A DNA stretch of 64,000 bases from Solea solea. Taxonomy: Eukaryota > Chordata > Actinopteri > Pleuronectiformes > Soleidae. Within the stretch, counting starts at the first letter, position 1, and each line of letters opens with the position of its first letter. The translations under genes were made by a program, and so were the position numbers. The notes beneath the pieces are model-generated. The model searched no databases, was not told where the DNA came from, and saw nothing but the letters and a program-made list of their open reading frames with translations. The stretch spans positions 11,434,599 through 11,498,598 of the forward strand of contig NC_081145.1 of NCBI RefSeq assembly GCF_958295425.1, read 5' to 3'. Positions 1 to 13,300 of the stretch are shown piece by piece.

Positions 1-777
1 TACTCTCACACAGTACAGTCTGCCTGTGGTGAGATACTTTTTTATGATCAGCAAAAGCTCTATCCATTTCATCTTAGTTTCTTCATATGTGTTTAATTTG
101 CACTGAAAATAATGGAGTACTAATTCAGGGTGGATCCTAATGGGATTTATTCTGTGTATGTTACTGTGAGGAGCACTGAGAAAAATAAGGTGGATAAACA
201 AAGCATCTGAGCCTAATTTTGTGCCGAGATGGTTTTCAAACACTCCTCGTAAACAAATTGTTTAATCAATAAGATAAATGCTATTGTCTGGCCAACTTAT
301 TATCCATGTTATAGTGCTGCTCTGGACCAAGTTCTATCAGGGACACAGTGATAGCAGCGTGACACTGTGTGTGTGTGTGGAACCATTCCAAGGTGAATTG
401 TTGCTGTGATGCAGGAGCAAATGTTGACCCCGTTGCTTGACATGACAGATGCGCCCCGCAATGCTTTGTGTAGCTTATTTGCTGTTTCTTTGTTTTGTTT
501 TGTGTGCCTGTGTCTGTAAACATGTGCGTCTGCAGACAATACAAATCACTCATCATTGACCTTCATAATGTAGGTGGTGCATGAGGAGGAGGAGGAGGAT
601 GAGGAGGAGGAGGGAGTCAATGAAAACCACAAGGGGGTGTGTGTGTGTATGTGTGTGTGCATTTTAAGTGATGTGGGTTTAATTAATGGTGTGTGTGTGT
701 ATTTAAAGTCCACACTTCTTTGCACATAGGGATGTGGTTGCTTAATGGCCTGGCTCCACTTCGCTCAGTCCAAAGTG

Positions 778-831
778 GAAGTGGACAAGAGTGGTCGGTG
801 GAGAGGGAAGTGGACAAGAGTGGTCGGTGGA
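778..831. repeat. Two-copy tandem duplication
   Basis: A 25-bp unit starting GAAGTGGACAAGAGTGGTCG is present identically at 778-802 and 807-831 (period 29). Only two copies; a small local duplication. Confidence 0.8.
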
Positions 832-2519
832 TGTGACACAAAGACAGGAGATGTGATGTGGGAGACGCCAGATGCAGTGGCCACGAGGTAGAAAAAAGTG
901 TGAAGTGGACAGTATATGTGTGTGTGTGTGTGTGTGGTGAGTGGGAGGAAAGCAGGGAGGTGTGAAGAAGCAAAGGACAGAAGAAAATGTATGCACATAG
1001 AAAGTGTTGCACTTGACAATGAGGGTACACAAGATGAAACAAAAGCGTCTGTGACGCCTTCATGTTGAATAGCAACCGAATCAAGTGTTTGAAATGAATT
1101 TAAAGTGACAGTTACTGAAACATCACTGACCTCGCTGAACAAGTGCTAGTTTTGACTGGTTTGGACGAAGAAGCTGTTGATGAGATCTTCATTCTGCAGA
1201 GCCACACAGGAGGAAAAGATCTATTACTAAGCTGAGGTGATGTAAAATATGCAAGACTCAGGATTTATTTTTTTATTTGAAAAACAAGCCCTTTTGATAT
1301 AGGTTATTTGTATGTTTTTCCTCTGCCTTGAACCTAAACATTTGCATTTGCTGAGGAAAAAATAACAAATTACCTTTAATGTAATTTTTTTTTAAAAAGA
1401 TGTGAGTTTGACCTAAAGCTACAGTGATCAGCGTAAATTAACATGTATGACCTTTGAGATTAAACTAACATCTCTAAAGTTTTTATCTGTATGGAGAGAG
1501 TTTCAACTCACAGCTTTGCAGTTTCGATCCACTGTCAATCCCATGTACGTTGTTGTTTTTTGGCAAAAAGTTCTCAAGTTCTCAAGTACTCAAGCGTCTC
1601 TATGGAAACACTGGACCATCCTGCTGATAATAATCAATGAACAGGTTACTCATAAGAGATTAGATTTATTTAAATGTTCCCCCACGCTCGATGTCTGACA
1701 TTTTACTCTATTTCATTTCCTGGTAAAATAGTGATCAGACATGACATCACTTAATCCGACTGAATATAACTGTCATTTATTCTTAATCATTCCAAGAAAT
1801 TAAAACCTGTAAATGCTCAAGGCAGTCAAACATTTGTTTGACTAGAAAGGGCTATATAAATATGGACCATTTACCATGATAACATCGTTTCATCGTACCA
1901 CAGGAAACGCTTATGTGATGCTGCTGATAGTGTTGCATCCAGAGAAGCTTTGGTTGTGAAAAGTACTGTTACACACTTTCTCTCTGATCCCTTTCCCCTC
2001 CTGCTACAACTCACTGAGGAATCAATATTATGTCAACGGTGCATCTTACTGTTTCTCTTCAAGATTTTCTCTGATTAGCAACATTAAATCTCACTTGTAG
2101 CGCTTCATTTATTTTAAACTTTCACTTTTTGTCTTTTAAGAATCAAAAACGAATGAGCAGTAACGTATAACGAGTAATTGGGTTAAATGTTTCAAGTAGC
2201 ACGCCTCATACGTAAGGGAAGATGTCTTTCGTGTCTATTTTTTAACATTATATGACTAACATAATCCAGAATGAAGTGTTTTAGATTTCCATGAATGTTC
2301 TTTAAACATGTTCACTCTCCTGTTGCCCATTGGTGGCACAGATTTATGAGAGCTAGAAACTGAACTAGGACTAATGACCTCTCGCCTGTGCACGCATGTG
2401 TGTCTGACTGCAGGCTGCGTGAACCTTGAACCTTTACCTCTGCAACACATGCGACTCATACATATGCTCAGCTGTTCCTCTTAGAACGCTACACATTTGG
2501 ACAGACTAAACAAACTGTG

Positions 2520-2715
2520 AACGCATAATCAAGTTCAAACCTAACCCTAGCTATAACCTAACCATGATTGAAATCTTAGCTCTTCACTTAACCACTTCCT
2601 CAGAAATGAGGCTCTGCCTCATTGGGACTAGGTTTTGGTCTCCATGAGTGATGCTACAAGGTCAGTGTTCATGCCAGAAAAGGTCCAAAAGACACACGCA
2701 AGCAACACATACTTA
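2520..2715 (-). repeat. Dispersed 'CCTAACC / CCTCAGAAATGAGG' repeat, copy 1
   Basis: Contains CCTAACCCTAGCTATAACC, TTAACCACTTCCTCAGAAAT, TTGGGACTAGGTTTTGGTC and ATGCCAGAAAAGGTCCAAAA, in the same order as the copy at 10830-11060. Member of a fish repeat normally flanked by CA runs. Confidence 0.65.
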
Positions 2716-2757
2716 CTTAGTGTTCATGGTGAGGTCTGGGTGTATTTATTGCTCACT

Positions 2758-2782
2758 CTCCCTCCCTCCCTCCCTCCCTCCC
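2758..2782. repeat. CCCT tetranucleotide microsatellite
   Basis: About six CCCT units, followed by a CT-rich tail. Confidence 0.85.
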
Positions 2783-5114
2783 TCTCTCGCTCTCTTCCTG
2801 TCTAATTACAGTGTAATGAGGCCTGCACTGCACACTCTTAGTGTATCATGGCATGTGTGAGCTTAAGAGAGTGCAAATATCTAGGCTGCGAGCTGGTCGT
2901 TTCTTATAACTGCTGACAGGATTTCTTTTTAATGGTAATACATGTCTGGCTGCGCTTGTAGATGGTATGTGGTAAATCATTCTGCTGCAGCAGTTTAACA
3001 ATAGAACACGAGAAATGAGATGAAGGTGGAACGAGAACAAGGTCAGTCAGAAAAAAAACGTTCAAATAAGCTCAAGGGAGTCCAAGAAAAAGATGAGATA
3101 AAGGTGGTCACTGTGATGCCAGTCTGAACTAGAAAAAATGAGTGAGGGTCCTTTCCATTTAGCAAATTTCCTGAGTTGTGGTGGTGCATGGATTTTGCAC
3201 TGCATTCAAACAAAAGCATGTGCAACTATTACACAACGTATCAATAGCTGCAGGTCATTTCTACGGACAGGTTTTACAGTTTGAGAATAAAGGAACTTTA
3301 GGAGATCTATCTACACCGTTCTTGACCCAAAGAAGACAAAAAACAACAGAATATTTGCATCTATTTGCATATTGCACATCATATATTAGTGTTGTTTTTG
3401 AAACATGTCTGTATGTCCTTGGTCAGACCCAGAATTAACACCTGTCTAATTTGAAGTAATTTTACCATCTGACAAATGTCAGATGACTAAAGACAGATCT
3501 TTACTCTTTAGAGAAACTTGCAAAAACAGTAAATAGTTTTTTGTTTTTTTTATAGACACAAAACAACAAAAAAGGCATACACATACACATGTTAGGCAAA
3601 ATGTTGAAAGTTGTTACATGTGTTATACCTCAACGTGTGTTTGTGCAATTCATGAACATCCTATTGCTATTGTTATACCCTTACACACTGAAGAAAGTTA
3701 CATCATGAATTATATTGTTATTGCATTATTGCCCAGCCCGAGGCAGAGCACGGTTTTGCATTTGTAACTGCAGTAGACTTGTTTCGTAGAAGTTGCTTAA
3801 CACTGTAATGTGTGACTTTTAAACATAAACAAATATCTGTTACAGTCAAAACCGTGTCAGATGAGTTTACACAATGCTGATTAAGCCTCTCGGCTCAACG
3901 TGACTCTCTCTGGGTTTTTCAGTACAGCGGTGTTTTCTGTGCTGCACTTCACCTCACAACTGACGGAGGGAAAGGTGGAAGCACAACGGCTATTTTAGTA
4001 AAGTGGGGTGGAGGCGATTGATTGGATTATGGACCTATGGACCTCTCACAAAATCCACACTGGACTGAGGCAGAAAAGGCTCGGCTGTCGTGTATGTTTC
4101 TGCAACGCTGTCAATCAAAAACCGGTTCCGCCTTTCAGAAAGTCTCTGACTCTGGGCTTCCATTGACTCCCAGAGAAGCTGAGGTTCTGTGGAAGTGACA
4201 TTTTTGCCGCATTTGTCCAATCACTGTGAAACTCACCGCTTTTCTATGCCATCCCATAGAGAAGAGTTGAAGCTGTGGTTTTATTGCGGACGCTGCAACG
4301 GGAATACGTAAATCACGTAAGACGATCCCTCATCCGTGATAAACAGCTGTTTAGTATTGAAATGTAAATGCAACACAGTACATATTTGACCACATTTTGG
4401 AGGAAGCTGAGCTTCCCTTGATGTCTTAGAGAAATCACCACTGATAGGGACTGACAGTGATGTGAGATCACAGCAGGAGAAACAACAAAGGATTCAAATA
4501 TATACATGTTTCTCCTACTGCCTCCCGTCAGGAGTGTGAAGCCACAGATTTGGTTTTAATGGGAAAAAGTGGGTGGATTTAATTTCCCCACCCCCCAACC
4601 TACAATGTGATATGAAACCTAGAAAGGAGGAAGTATATCACCCTGAGAGAAACTAAAGACGCGTCTGTAGAATCTCAGAAGCAAGTCAGGCGTCTATACC
4701 CTCTCCAGATCGATTCTTTATCATCCCTCACCCCCACCTCTCTTCCTAGATGGGGGTTGTTTTGTGTCACACCTTTATCTGCTTGAGCCCCCAGCGGCCA
4801 CAGGGACAGCAGATGAGTGCGGCCATTGGCTTCTTACCCTCTGGTTGGCCCTCCCCTCGCCCCAACACAATGGGACCGATTGTCTATGCGACACACACAC
4901 ACAAGCATATGCACACACACTCATACACAGAGGGGGCTTTACTGTGTGGCTGAGTGTCGCTCCCCCGCCGTATGCCCCATCTCTACTGGAATGTGATTAT
5001 CTTCCCTCGCAGCAAGACGGAGAAATGAGAAAAGGGTAAAAGAAGAGAGAAGCATCACAGAGAGGAAGAGGGGGATGAGTCAGTCTGTCACTGTGGGTTC
5101 AAGAGTGTGCGCGT

Positions 5115-5116
<2 letters not shown>

Positions 5117-5153
<37 letters not shown>
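5117..5153. repeat. GA microsatellite
   Basis: About 18 uninterrupted GA units, just upstream of the candidate first exon ending at 5323. Confidence 0.9.
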
Positions 5154-5156
<3 letters not shown>

Positions 5157-5159
5157 GAA

Positions 5160-5323
5160 GGGAGGATGCAGTGAGGCAGCAGCTTAACACGAGCCTGAAC
5201 CTGCCAGTGTGAGTGACAGGGCACAGAGAGAGAGAGGAGGGAGAGGTCATTCTCACTTCATCATCCGAGCTGTGGGCAATTTAATTTCCTTTCACAGACA
5301 CACTGGACACAACCTCGACTCAG
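5160..5323 (+). other. Candidate non-coding first exon, possibly of FGD4
   Basis: A purine-rich stretch next to a GA microsatellite ends in CTCAG followed by a good splice donor (GTTAGT at 5324). No ORF of note. It lies about 20 kb upstream of the first recognised FGD4 coding exon on the same strand, so it could be a distal 5' UTR exon. The left border is arbitrary. This is inference only; transcript data would decide. Confidence 0.2.
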
Positions 5324-5588
5324 GTTAGTGCTTTTTTTCTTTTAGGTTTGTGGTTCACCAGGCAGAGCAGGCGAGCTGGAGCCACCAAGTGCACACATAC
5401 AACAGCTGTGTGGCTTTAGGTGAACAGAGATGGTGGTCAAAATGTGGCTGGTTCGTGACCATGGAGACACTCAAGCACTGCGCACACATGCATGCATGCA
5501 GGCATGGTGATGGTTAACAAAGGGAGGTGCACACATCACACGAGATAAGCCCTAGATCTGCAGGTATTGTAGTTTAGTGTGGCAGCAA

Positions 5589-5590
<2 letters not shown>

Positions 5591-5614
<24 letters not shown>
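5591..5614. repeat. TG microsatellite
   Basis: Twelve TG units followed by AGAGAG. Confidence 0.9.
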
Positions 5615-5620
<6 letters not shown>

Positions 5621-7254
5621 GCAGACAGAGAGAGATGTAGTGGCTGCTGTGGTCTATTAATTTTCTTTAAGGCGTTGTTGACTGCGCTTCTCAGCAGCAG
5701 ACCGTCTCAGCATTTGCACTACAGATCAGCAAAGCTTCTGATTTCAGTTAATTGTGTTTGGTTTGATCACATTTAGTTGTCCACAGTGAGCTGTTGGAAA
5801 ATAAGCAGGTCTATGTCTCTGTGTGTATGTGTGTGTGTGTGTGCTTAAACACTACCTTGGCTTGCTGTTACTGATCCTTGTACAAACACAACTATGATTT
5901 TTGAGTCACCTTGTCTCTACAGCTGTAATATGAGCCCACAATGACAGATATAATCCTAACTGTGTGTAGTGGCTGCTGATTGCTAATATCAACAAAGAAA
6001 AATGGCTCAGTAAATAGCACTTATAACACTGCAACGATCTACTGCAGTAATGACCATTTTGTTACCTGGTAATAAAAGACAAAATATGTCTCCTGCTTTT
6101 TTCCCTCTTGGGGCTCAATCGCCCCACTCCATCTCCCCTCTGTGTGCACCCTCTATTACTCATTTGGCTCGCTTGCTATCTCTATGCAGTTGAAACCATT
6201 AACTTTATCGGCAGCAGTGTATTTTCTGTAGCGCTTCCTGTGCTCTTAAAGACTTCCCATACAGGCAAGACGAGGTTAGAGCTGTTCCTGGTGCAGTGGA
6301 GCAGCTAAACATTCACAGATCAGGTTATTGTGCCTGCGTGTGATCCGTCCAGCAGGAAGTTCCTGCAACAAAAATCAAGGTAGAATGAAAGGGAGGTTAT
6401 GAGCTTATGTAAAAATGAGACTCACTACTACTAGTTATGCTGAACGATTTGGATGAAATGTCTGATTGTGAACGTGACCTGTGTTGTGTTATAGTTGTTT
6501 AAGTAAAGCTTCAGAACAATATTTACTGTGTGATAGAATTCAAATCAAGACGGAGCGTTGCCATGAGATGCCATCAACATATTAACAGATTTCTTCCTGT
6601 TAAAAGGGATATTTTTTCTCTCCACTGATGCCATATGCTTGCACAATGTGTGAAATATTGGGTTTCCTCTTCCCTGTAAAAAATAATGAGATAACGTATG
6701 ATGTGATTTGGATGTGAATTTCAGACAGATAAAGAGGTGTAAGTATGTCAGCCACTGCATGAGTTCAACCAACTCTCATATACAGTATGTACACATGGGA
6801 TCATTGAGGCATCGTCTCTGCTGTCGTCTTCTACCTCATGTGAGTGATAAATAATTGGAAAGCGGGAGGTTGTTTTATCTTGCAGTATATCCGAAAAAAG
6901 GGGAAAATGGGTGAAACAAGGAGAGAACTTGTTGCAAACAGTCTCATCACCATAAATGCGAATATACATAGAATATGTTTACCGTGTATTTGCTTTCTTA
7001 TTCTGCTTGTTGCTGTTCCTTTTTTGACCTTCTCTTTTCTAAATACCAGTAAAAATGCTGTGTCACAGCCTCGCACTGGCATCGGCGGCTGTGTTTGTGA
7101 CAGCCGATCATCTTGTCATGCTGTCTCCTCCGTGTACCTTCGGTTTATCTTTCTGCTGAGCCTTCCATGGAGCCGACCAGAAATGCTGATGCTGTTTGAC
7201 GCTTAGTTCCCCCAGGACGGGTGAGATTAAGTGCAGGGTGCGTGTGTGTGTGCG

Positions 7255-7510
7255 TGTAAGTGGTGTTCCTTATGTTGTGGGGACCTAAATCTGTTTGCAC
7301 GGTCACATTATGGGGACAACAATCAAATCCCCATAATGTAAATTACTACATTTTAAGGTAAAGACATGTTTTAAAGTTAGGATGAGATCAGGGTTAGGTT
7401 ATGGTTAGGGTCAGGGTTAGGATTAGAATAGGGCAGTGCTACTGATTTAGGTTTAAATTGAGAGTAAGTCTCCAGGAAGTGAATGTAAATGTCCTCTGAA
7501 GTCACGGAAA
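7255..7510 (+). repeat. Dispersed repeat, copy 2, with a 12-bp palindrome
   Basis: Opposite orientation to the copies at 2520 and 10830: CCTTATGTTGTGGGGACCTA, then ACATTATGGGGA (7305-7316) perfectly inverted at 7328-7339, then GGGTTAGG variants, then GGAAGTGAATGTAAATGTCC, with GTGT runs on both sides. The GGGTTAGG part is degenerate and not telomeric. Confidence 0.65.
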
Positions 7511-9822
7511 CCTGTGTGTGTGTCTTGAGTTAATGAGCACTGTGAGCTCAGATAAGCAGCACCAGCGTGCAGATCTGGTTCATTGAATATTCTTTGATAA
7601 ACTTGCTGTCACAAATGAGGAAGAGAGAGAAAATACATTTGGTTTAACCATTCTATGTGAAACAGGAAGTTTGTGCTTTGCTCCTTCTCTTTCTCTCCCT
7701 TTCTGCCCCATTAGTGCCCCAACCTTGGCTGCAGACTCGCCCGCTTGCTTTCAGGACTGCAGGGTTTTCTGTGCATTCCAGCTCTGGGCTGAGAATATGG
7801 GCTCCAGTGGCCTCGGTCAGAAGGACCCATTCATACCGAACACAAAGATCCTTTTTTTTTGAGACACAAGTCTTTACCCACGCTGTTTGATTGGCTTCAT
7901 ATCCAGCGTCTATTTACTTCATTCATTATGCATCGGGTCAAATCTGTTTCGTATTAATGAATCTCTGCGAGTTAGCGTTTCCCAAATGCAAAGGGAACAA
8001 TGGGACATAAATGTGTTTAAATGAATAATTAATCAAGAGAATGTTGCATTGATTTACCACTTGAAACTACCCAACCAAACCAACAAAGGTCCTAAAAATG
8101 CTTTTTTGTTGGTGTTCTATTAATGTTATACAAGGCTTTGATATCAGTCTCAGTGGCATGAGGGTCACGTGGGTTGCTTACCGCCCTGTGTTGCATCTTG
8201 TAGCCCCGTCTGTTTAAGCTCGACGCATCTCTTGAGAACGAGAAGATTATTATTAGTCGAGATTAATCTTGTCAGATCATGTCACTCGGTTTGGGTGCTT
8301 GCTTGCCTTTCCTGGTTCTTTTCAAAGTCTGTATTCACATTACACATTCACATTTTACTGAAGCTGCTAATTGTTTACTTCACAAAATAATGTTACATTA
8401 ATATAGTAGCAGTTTCTACAAAAAAAAACAGACCATGTGATATTATGAACCAACATTTTTAACCTATAAATTGTCCTTTGGCCTTGGAAGTAAAGAGTTA
8501 TTCTTTATCAAATGAATTAGCAAGCTGTGTTCATTTTAAGTATAGTGCAGTTATAAGAGCACATACTGCTGCGTGAATGATGTCTTACTCCTTTGCCCCT
8601 GTAGGTCATGGTTTTGAGAAAACTTAAAAAATACATCAAAAACCACACATTTTTGAGGTCGTCCCACATGCCTCTGTAAAGTGTGGAGGAATCCAAACCC
8701 CATAGAATGTCACAGTTTCAAAATGAGTGTGTTTTCAGGGTAAATAGTGATAGTTTTGGTTTCATAGAACAGCCTCTGAACTGTTTCGGACAAAACTTCT
8801 GTCCTCTCACAAGCGTCTCCCTTGCACAAGGCATCTGTTGTGGTGCTTTGCCTCGTACTCGGTGCATCGGAATATTAACAAGTGCATTTCTTCAGTGTCA
8901 GACGACTTGAGAGAGTTTCAGCCAGTATCTGAACAACAACTTACTCCACAGCAGCGGTTTGTGCAGTTTCTCATGGGGGTTATTTCTGGAGAAGCGTAGC
9001 AGCGTTTTCACTTCAGGAACTTATTTTGTTGAACTGATGGAAATTGAAGTGGTTATTTTTGTAAATGTTTGCTCAGAAAATAGACCGAACACACTCTGAA
9101 TGGAAACAGTGACAATGTCGGAAGAAATACCCTTGGGGCAATGTTCAAAATTACTGATTTAAGACAAATATGTGAGTGCAGCTGCTTTTGCTGGGGTTTA
9201 CTGTAGTTCATTGCTTTTTATAGGCACAAATGCTATTGCTTTTTAAACACTGCAGTTGTCTTTGATTGTAGCTGACTTTCATGCATTAGCGCCAATAGAA
9301 GCACTGTTATTCATGTGTGAAAAGGCGTTTCGGCTGGGGCGCAGTCGGACGTGCTGATTGAGTGGACAGGATATTGATTGACACATTCGGTAGCTCCTGC
9401 CCAGCAGCTGTGATCTGTTTTATCGGGGTAGGTGAAGCAGGTCACAGGGCAGTGGAGGAGGAGATGAAGGCAGCAGATGACAACAGCGCAGAAAAGAGGA
9501 AAGAAAAGATGCACTGTGGAAAGGGGGAAGTAAGAGACTGTTGACTGTTGATGTTATCACACACTGTCACTCAGTGCAACAATCGATCCCTTTCTCAGAG
9601 GCATAGTGTCCACTATCTCTTTGAACATAATACAACACATCTTTTCTCTCTAAATCTAGGTTTTACTCATAATTTCATACCTGCCTCAGTTGAAGTAATA
9701 AATATCTTAGTCTTATCTTGGTCATTTTTATGTGCAGTGACAACCATGAACCGCCAACTTTCTTTGCCTCTCTTTCTTTCTTTATGTCCTCTTTGAAGTA
9801 CAGAAGGTACAGGAAGTGTTTA

Positions 9823-9839
9823 GGGGGGGGGGGGGGGGG
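9823..9839. repeat. Poly-G run of 17
   Basis: Seventeen consecutive G, unusual in an AT-rich intergenic region; its length may be unreliable in an assembly. Confidence 0.85.
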
Positions 9840-10814
9840 TTCATACACGGACCAGAGAGCATGTTCAGATCATGCTTAAAGCTTATCTTCGGCACAACAC
9901 GGTGGCCACGCATGTGAAGAGGTACATGACTGAGTTAAGTACAACATGAGCAAAAAGGAGAATAGCTGCTTTGAGATTTATTGGCCTGAACAATTGTTTC
10001 ACTCCACACACCGTTATGACATTGCACTTCCTGTCAGCTCTATGAGAATGTATTTTGTTTTACCTTGTTTCTGTGTTTTATTGGTTTTATATTCCATTGT
10101 TATTGGTTTTTTTCATATTGCTTTTATATCACAGCACTTTGGTCAACACGGTTGTTTTTAAATGTACTGTATGGAGTATGACTAAAAACATGAAAAAGCA
10201 GCAACATGAAGTGTCTGAGGTTAATTCAACAGCTCAAAATCCCCCTGTACAATTTGACAGGATAAATGCTTCTGTGCCGCAGCTTCATACACTCACAACA
10301 CTGCCTCAGTCAGGTCTGATAGTTTTGCTTGTCAGCAAATAATGTTACTTACTTGATGTTCATGGAAAGCAGGGTAAACTTTACTGTTTTAATTGTCATT
10401 TCTGCCTGGGTTGCACCAAATATTAGACAACGCTGAAGCTAAAACTAGAGGGAATAATGAACTGACCTTTTATCAGAGGAAAGGGCACTGCACTGGGTTG
10501 CCATAAATATGCTGTAAATACTGATTGGTTTATTCATTGTACAAGAATTCATCACAGAATTGCATTATCGGATGGAGAGTGAATTGGATATGTTTGCTGT
10601 CTGAGCTGCAGAGACGGGGTCTCATCTGGTTGCCCTGACCATATAAAGGCTTCACATGGCCTTTTAATTTTCACTCTATTATGTTTGTGGCAGAAAACCA
10701 TAACTCTTTGGTAATTGTCCATTATGGGAGGACAAGAGGGAGGGAGAACAGAGACTAGACGCATCTGGTCTCATTCAGTAGAAAAAAAAAAAATTCACAC
10801 GTGCCCTCTTTCTC

Positions 10815-11060
10815 TCTCTCACACACACACACATACACACGCAGCTATCCTTTTAAGGAATCTGCATTGACTTCCTTTCCTTACCGCATTATCCCTAACC
10901 ATAACCATAATGCCAAATCCTAACCACAATTCAAATCTTATCCCTAAATTTAACCAGTTCCTCAGAAAATGAGGTTTTTAATGAGGACTACTGGTCAGCA
11001 TTTATGCCAGAAAAGGTTTTAAAGAGGGAACACATTCATACACACACATACACATGCATT
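10815..11060 (-). repeat. Dispersed repeat, copy 3
   Basis: CA runs, GCAGCTATCCTTTTAAGGAA, TCTGCATTGACTTCC, CCCTAACCATAACCATAATG, TTAACCAGTTCCTCAGAAAA, TGAGGTTTTTAATGAGGACT and ATGCCAGAAAAGG: the same module order as copy 1 at 2520-2715, ending in CACACATACACA. Confidence 0.65.
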
Positions 11061-13149
11061 ATCACCAGCATGAACTCAGTATGATTAAAGGGGTGTGACT
11101 TGGCACATTAATACAATCTCCTATCTCCATTATTTATGAGACACATTTGAATGGTAGTTATCTCAATCTATAGCAGCGATGCAAATGAGGTTACTTAGCA
11201 TACTTGTGTCCTCATGGGCCATATTGACGCCTTTTTTTTTTAATATATTCAGTGGTATCTTTGGCTCATTATTATCGGAAGATGAGAACAGACCCCCCTC
11301 TGTGATCTAGGCATTTTAATGTCAGATCTTCAGCTGCAGTGTATCACGGTTTAGATTTAGTTAAAATTGGGTTTTGCAGATGTGAGGCACAGAGGCTCTG
11401 AAGCAATAAAGTACATCTCAGTTTGTGATGTTAGAACATGTGTTGGATAATGTCATTTTTGGCAGGAATGCATGTAGTTAGATATTAACAGTTACAGCTA
11501 CTATTCATCTTTTTCCACTCCACCTTGCTCCTGTTAAGTGGTTAAAAGTGAAGGACAGCTTCTTCCTCCTCCCTCTGCTGCTGTTCCCTCCCTCACCTGG
11601 TGACACTGGTTTCCAGGAAACCGGTTTGTACAGCGACGGGCTAGGTACGCTGATAGTGTGATGAGTAAATACAGACATGAAGTATTCAGAGAACAGGGAG
11701 GCTTGCTGCTGAAGGAAGGGCTAAAATTTCCTTATCGCTGATAAAAAATGGAGTGGAGGAGACACTGTGAGATGGATAAGAATCGTGTTGTTGACAGGAT
11801 GGGGAGAGGCCATCTCTACCGCAGAGGAGTTTCCACAGGTACTGTAGAGATGTTTTGTTTTGACAGCAAGGCTGCTCAAGAAGAGCATCGAGAGAATACA
11901 GCTTGTTTTGGGTTTGAGTTTGAGAGGTGAGCGTATGCTGGTGTGGGTCAGCCACAGAGGGGAAAAAACTCTGAAGGGAACTATGGTTTCATCACAGAAA
12001 GCCACAGATATATATACACACACACACACATACACTCACAGGTGCTGGTAGACAAGTGTATCCATCAGTGCAAGAGCTGTCACCTTAAAAAAATCCTAAA
12101 CATGCAGCTTGTCAGTTTAAAAATAGACCATAAATAAAGCTTGTGAAACACATGGTGAACGGGGAACTAAACAAAGTCAGTAACTGCTGTGGTTTTTATG
12201 TCAGCAGACCGTGGGACAGTGTTCAGTTATTATTATTATTTGATATAGATATGATAAAAACAATACCTTTTTAAGTTTAAGGACATTGTGATATTTGACT
12301 TATGGATGCAAGTCAAATATCTTTCTGTGATAAGAAGAAAGTGGTTTGTTCAAGTTTAACACACATTTGTTATCTGTGTACAAGGTTATATGGTTATTTC
12401 AGAAAGGCTCGATTTAAACCTTAATTAAGAGTTTTTATGACTGTAGGATTTGAGGGTTTTTTTTTAAATGTATTTATTGAGGTAACATGCCACTTGGTTC
12501 TTGCTAAAGATAGAGATGTGAATATTTAATATCTCCCATTATCTTCAATCATTTGAGTTTCTTTTACAAAAGCCAGATAATTATCTAAAATAAGTTTATA
12601 ACAAGCCTCTTCAACAGAGTATTTTGTGAGACTGTCTGCAGCTCTGAAATATAAGACACTAATTCACACTGGCCACAATAAAATGTTGGGTTTTGGTGTT
12701 TTTTATGATATTTGTTGAAATAAAATGCTATTTCAAAAATAGTTTAAATATTTTAAGATGCATCATGCTTTATATTTCTGTGTTTTATTTTCCCGTTTAT
12801 TTTTGACTCTGTGCCCTTGTAAAGGGAAATACTTGGAATTTTCTTTGTTTTGTTTTTTAAACATTGGCTCTGGATGGATTCTTATGAATCCAATGGATAC
12901 AAGTAGGACTCCACACAGTCATCTGTCTGCTAGAGACCACCTGTTGCCATGGAGCAGATAATAGTGAACACCACCTTCAGTCAGGAGCACTCTCATCATA
13001 ATGAAGCATGTGATTACAACAAATGGAAATAGAGTTGGCACAGATAACGCTGCTGTTCACATACAGCAACATGTGTGTGAGGCAGCATTTGTGTAGCAAG
13101 GGAAGAGTGAGGGAGGGAGGAGTCTTATTTAAATGGAATGGACCTACCT

Positions 13150-13300
13150 GACTGAATGACTCAACACTCATACATGTTTTGATGGTGGGAGAAAACCAGA
13201 GAAAACTCACACAGAAAGGTCCCAGACTGGGAATCAAACCCTGTACCTTCATGTTGTGAGGCAACAGTGCTAGCCACTAAACCACCATGTCATTTTGGTG
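13150..13300 (-). mobile_element. tRNA-related interspersed repeat
   Basis: On the minus strand the segment reads GGTGGTTTAGTGGCTAGCAC, CTCACAACATGAAGG, GGTTTGATTCCCAGTC (B-box-like, 13230-13240) and CTTTCTGTGTGAGTTTTCTC. This is the order of a very common fish repeat beginning GGTGGTGTAGTGGTTAGC. Diverged and with soft borders. Confidence 0.65.

Larger units (their letters stand above)
1..5100. other. Gene-free stretch, left flank
   Basis: No splice-bounded or conserved coding sequence recognised on either strand. Holds TG runs near 640-660 and 915-936, the tandem duplication at 778-831, repeat copy 1 and the CCCT run. The 3990-4490 segment (GGAAGCTGAGCTTCCC, CATTGACTCCCAGAGAAGC) resembles degraded transposon sequence, but no ends were found. 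Confidence 0.6.

Noticed and set aside
683..1142. Overlapping minus-strand ORFs of 96-133 codons near the left end
   Set aside because: Low-complexity Ser/His/Thr-rich translations of TG repeats, overlapping in several frames, with no conserved motif.
7385..7435. GGGTTAGG repeats resembling interstitial telomere sequence
   Set aside because: Irregular spacing and composition, and the same module appears inverted in the copies at 2520 and 10815, so it belongs to a dispersed repeat.
7671..7862. Open frame with an exon-like acceptor (CCCCATTAG) and MGSSGLGQKDPFIPNTK
   Set aside because: No recognisable homology, runs into a T tract and stop, and has no donor in a sensible place.
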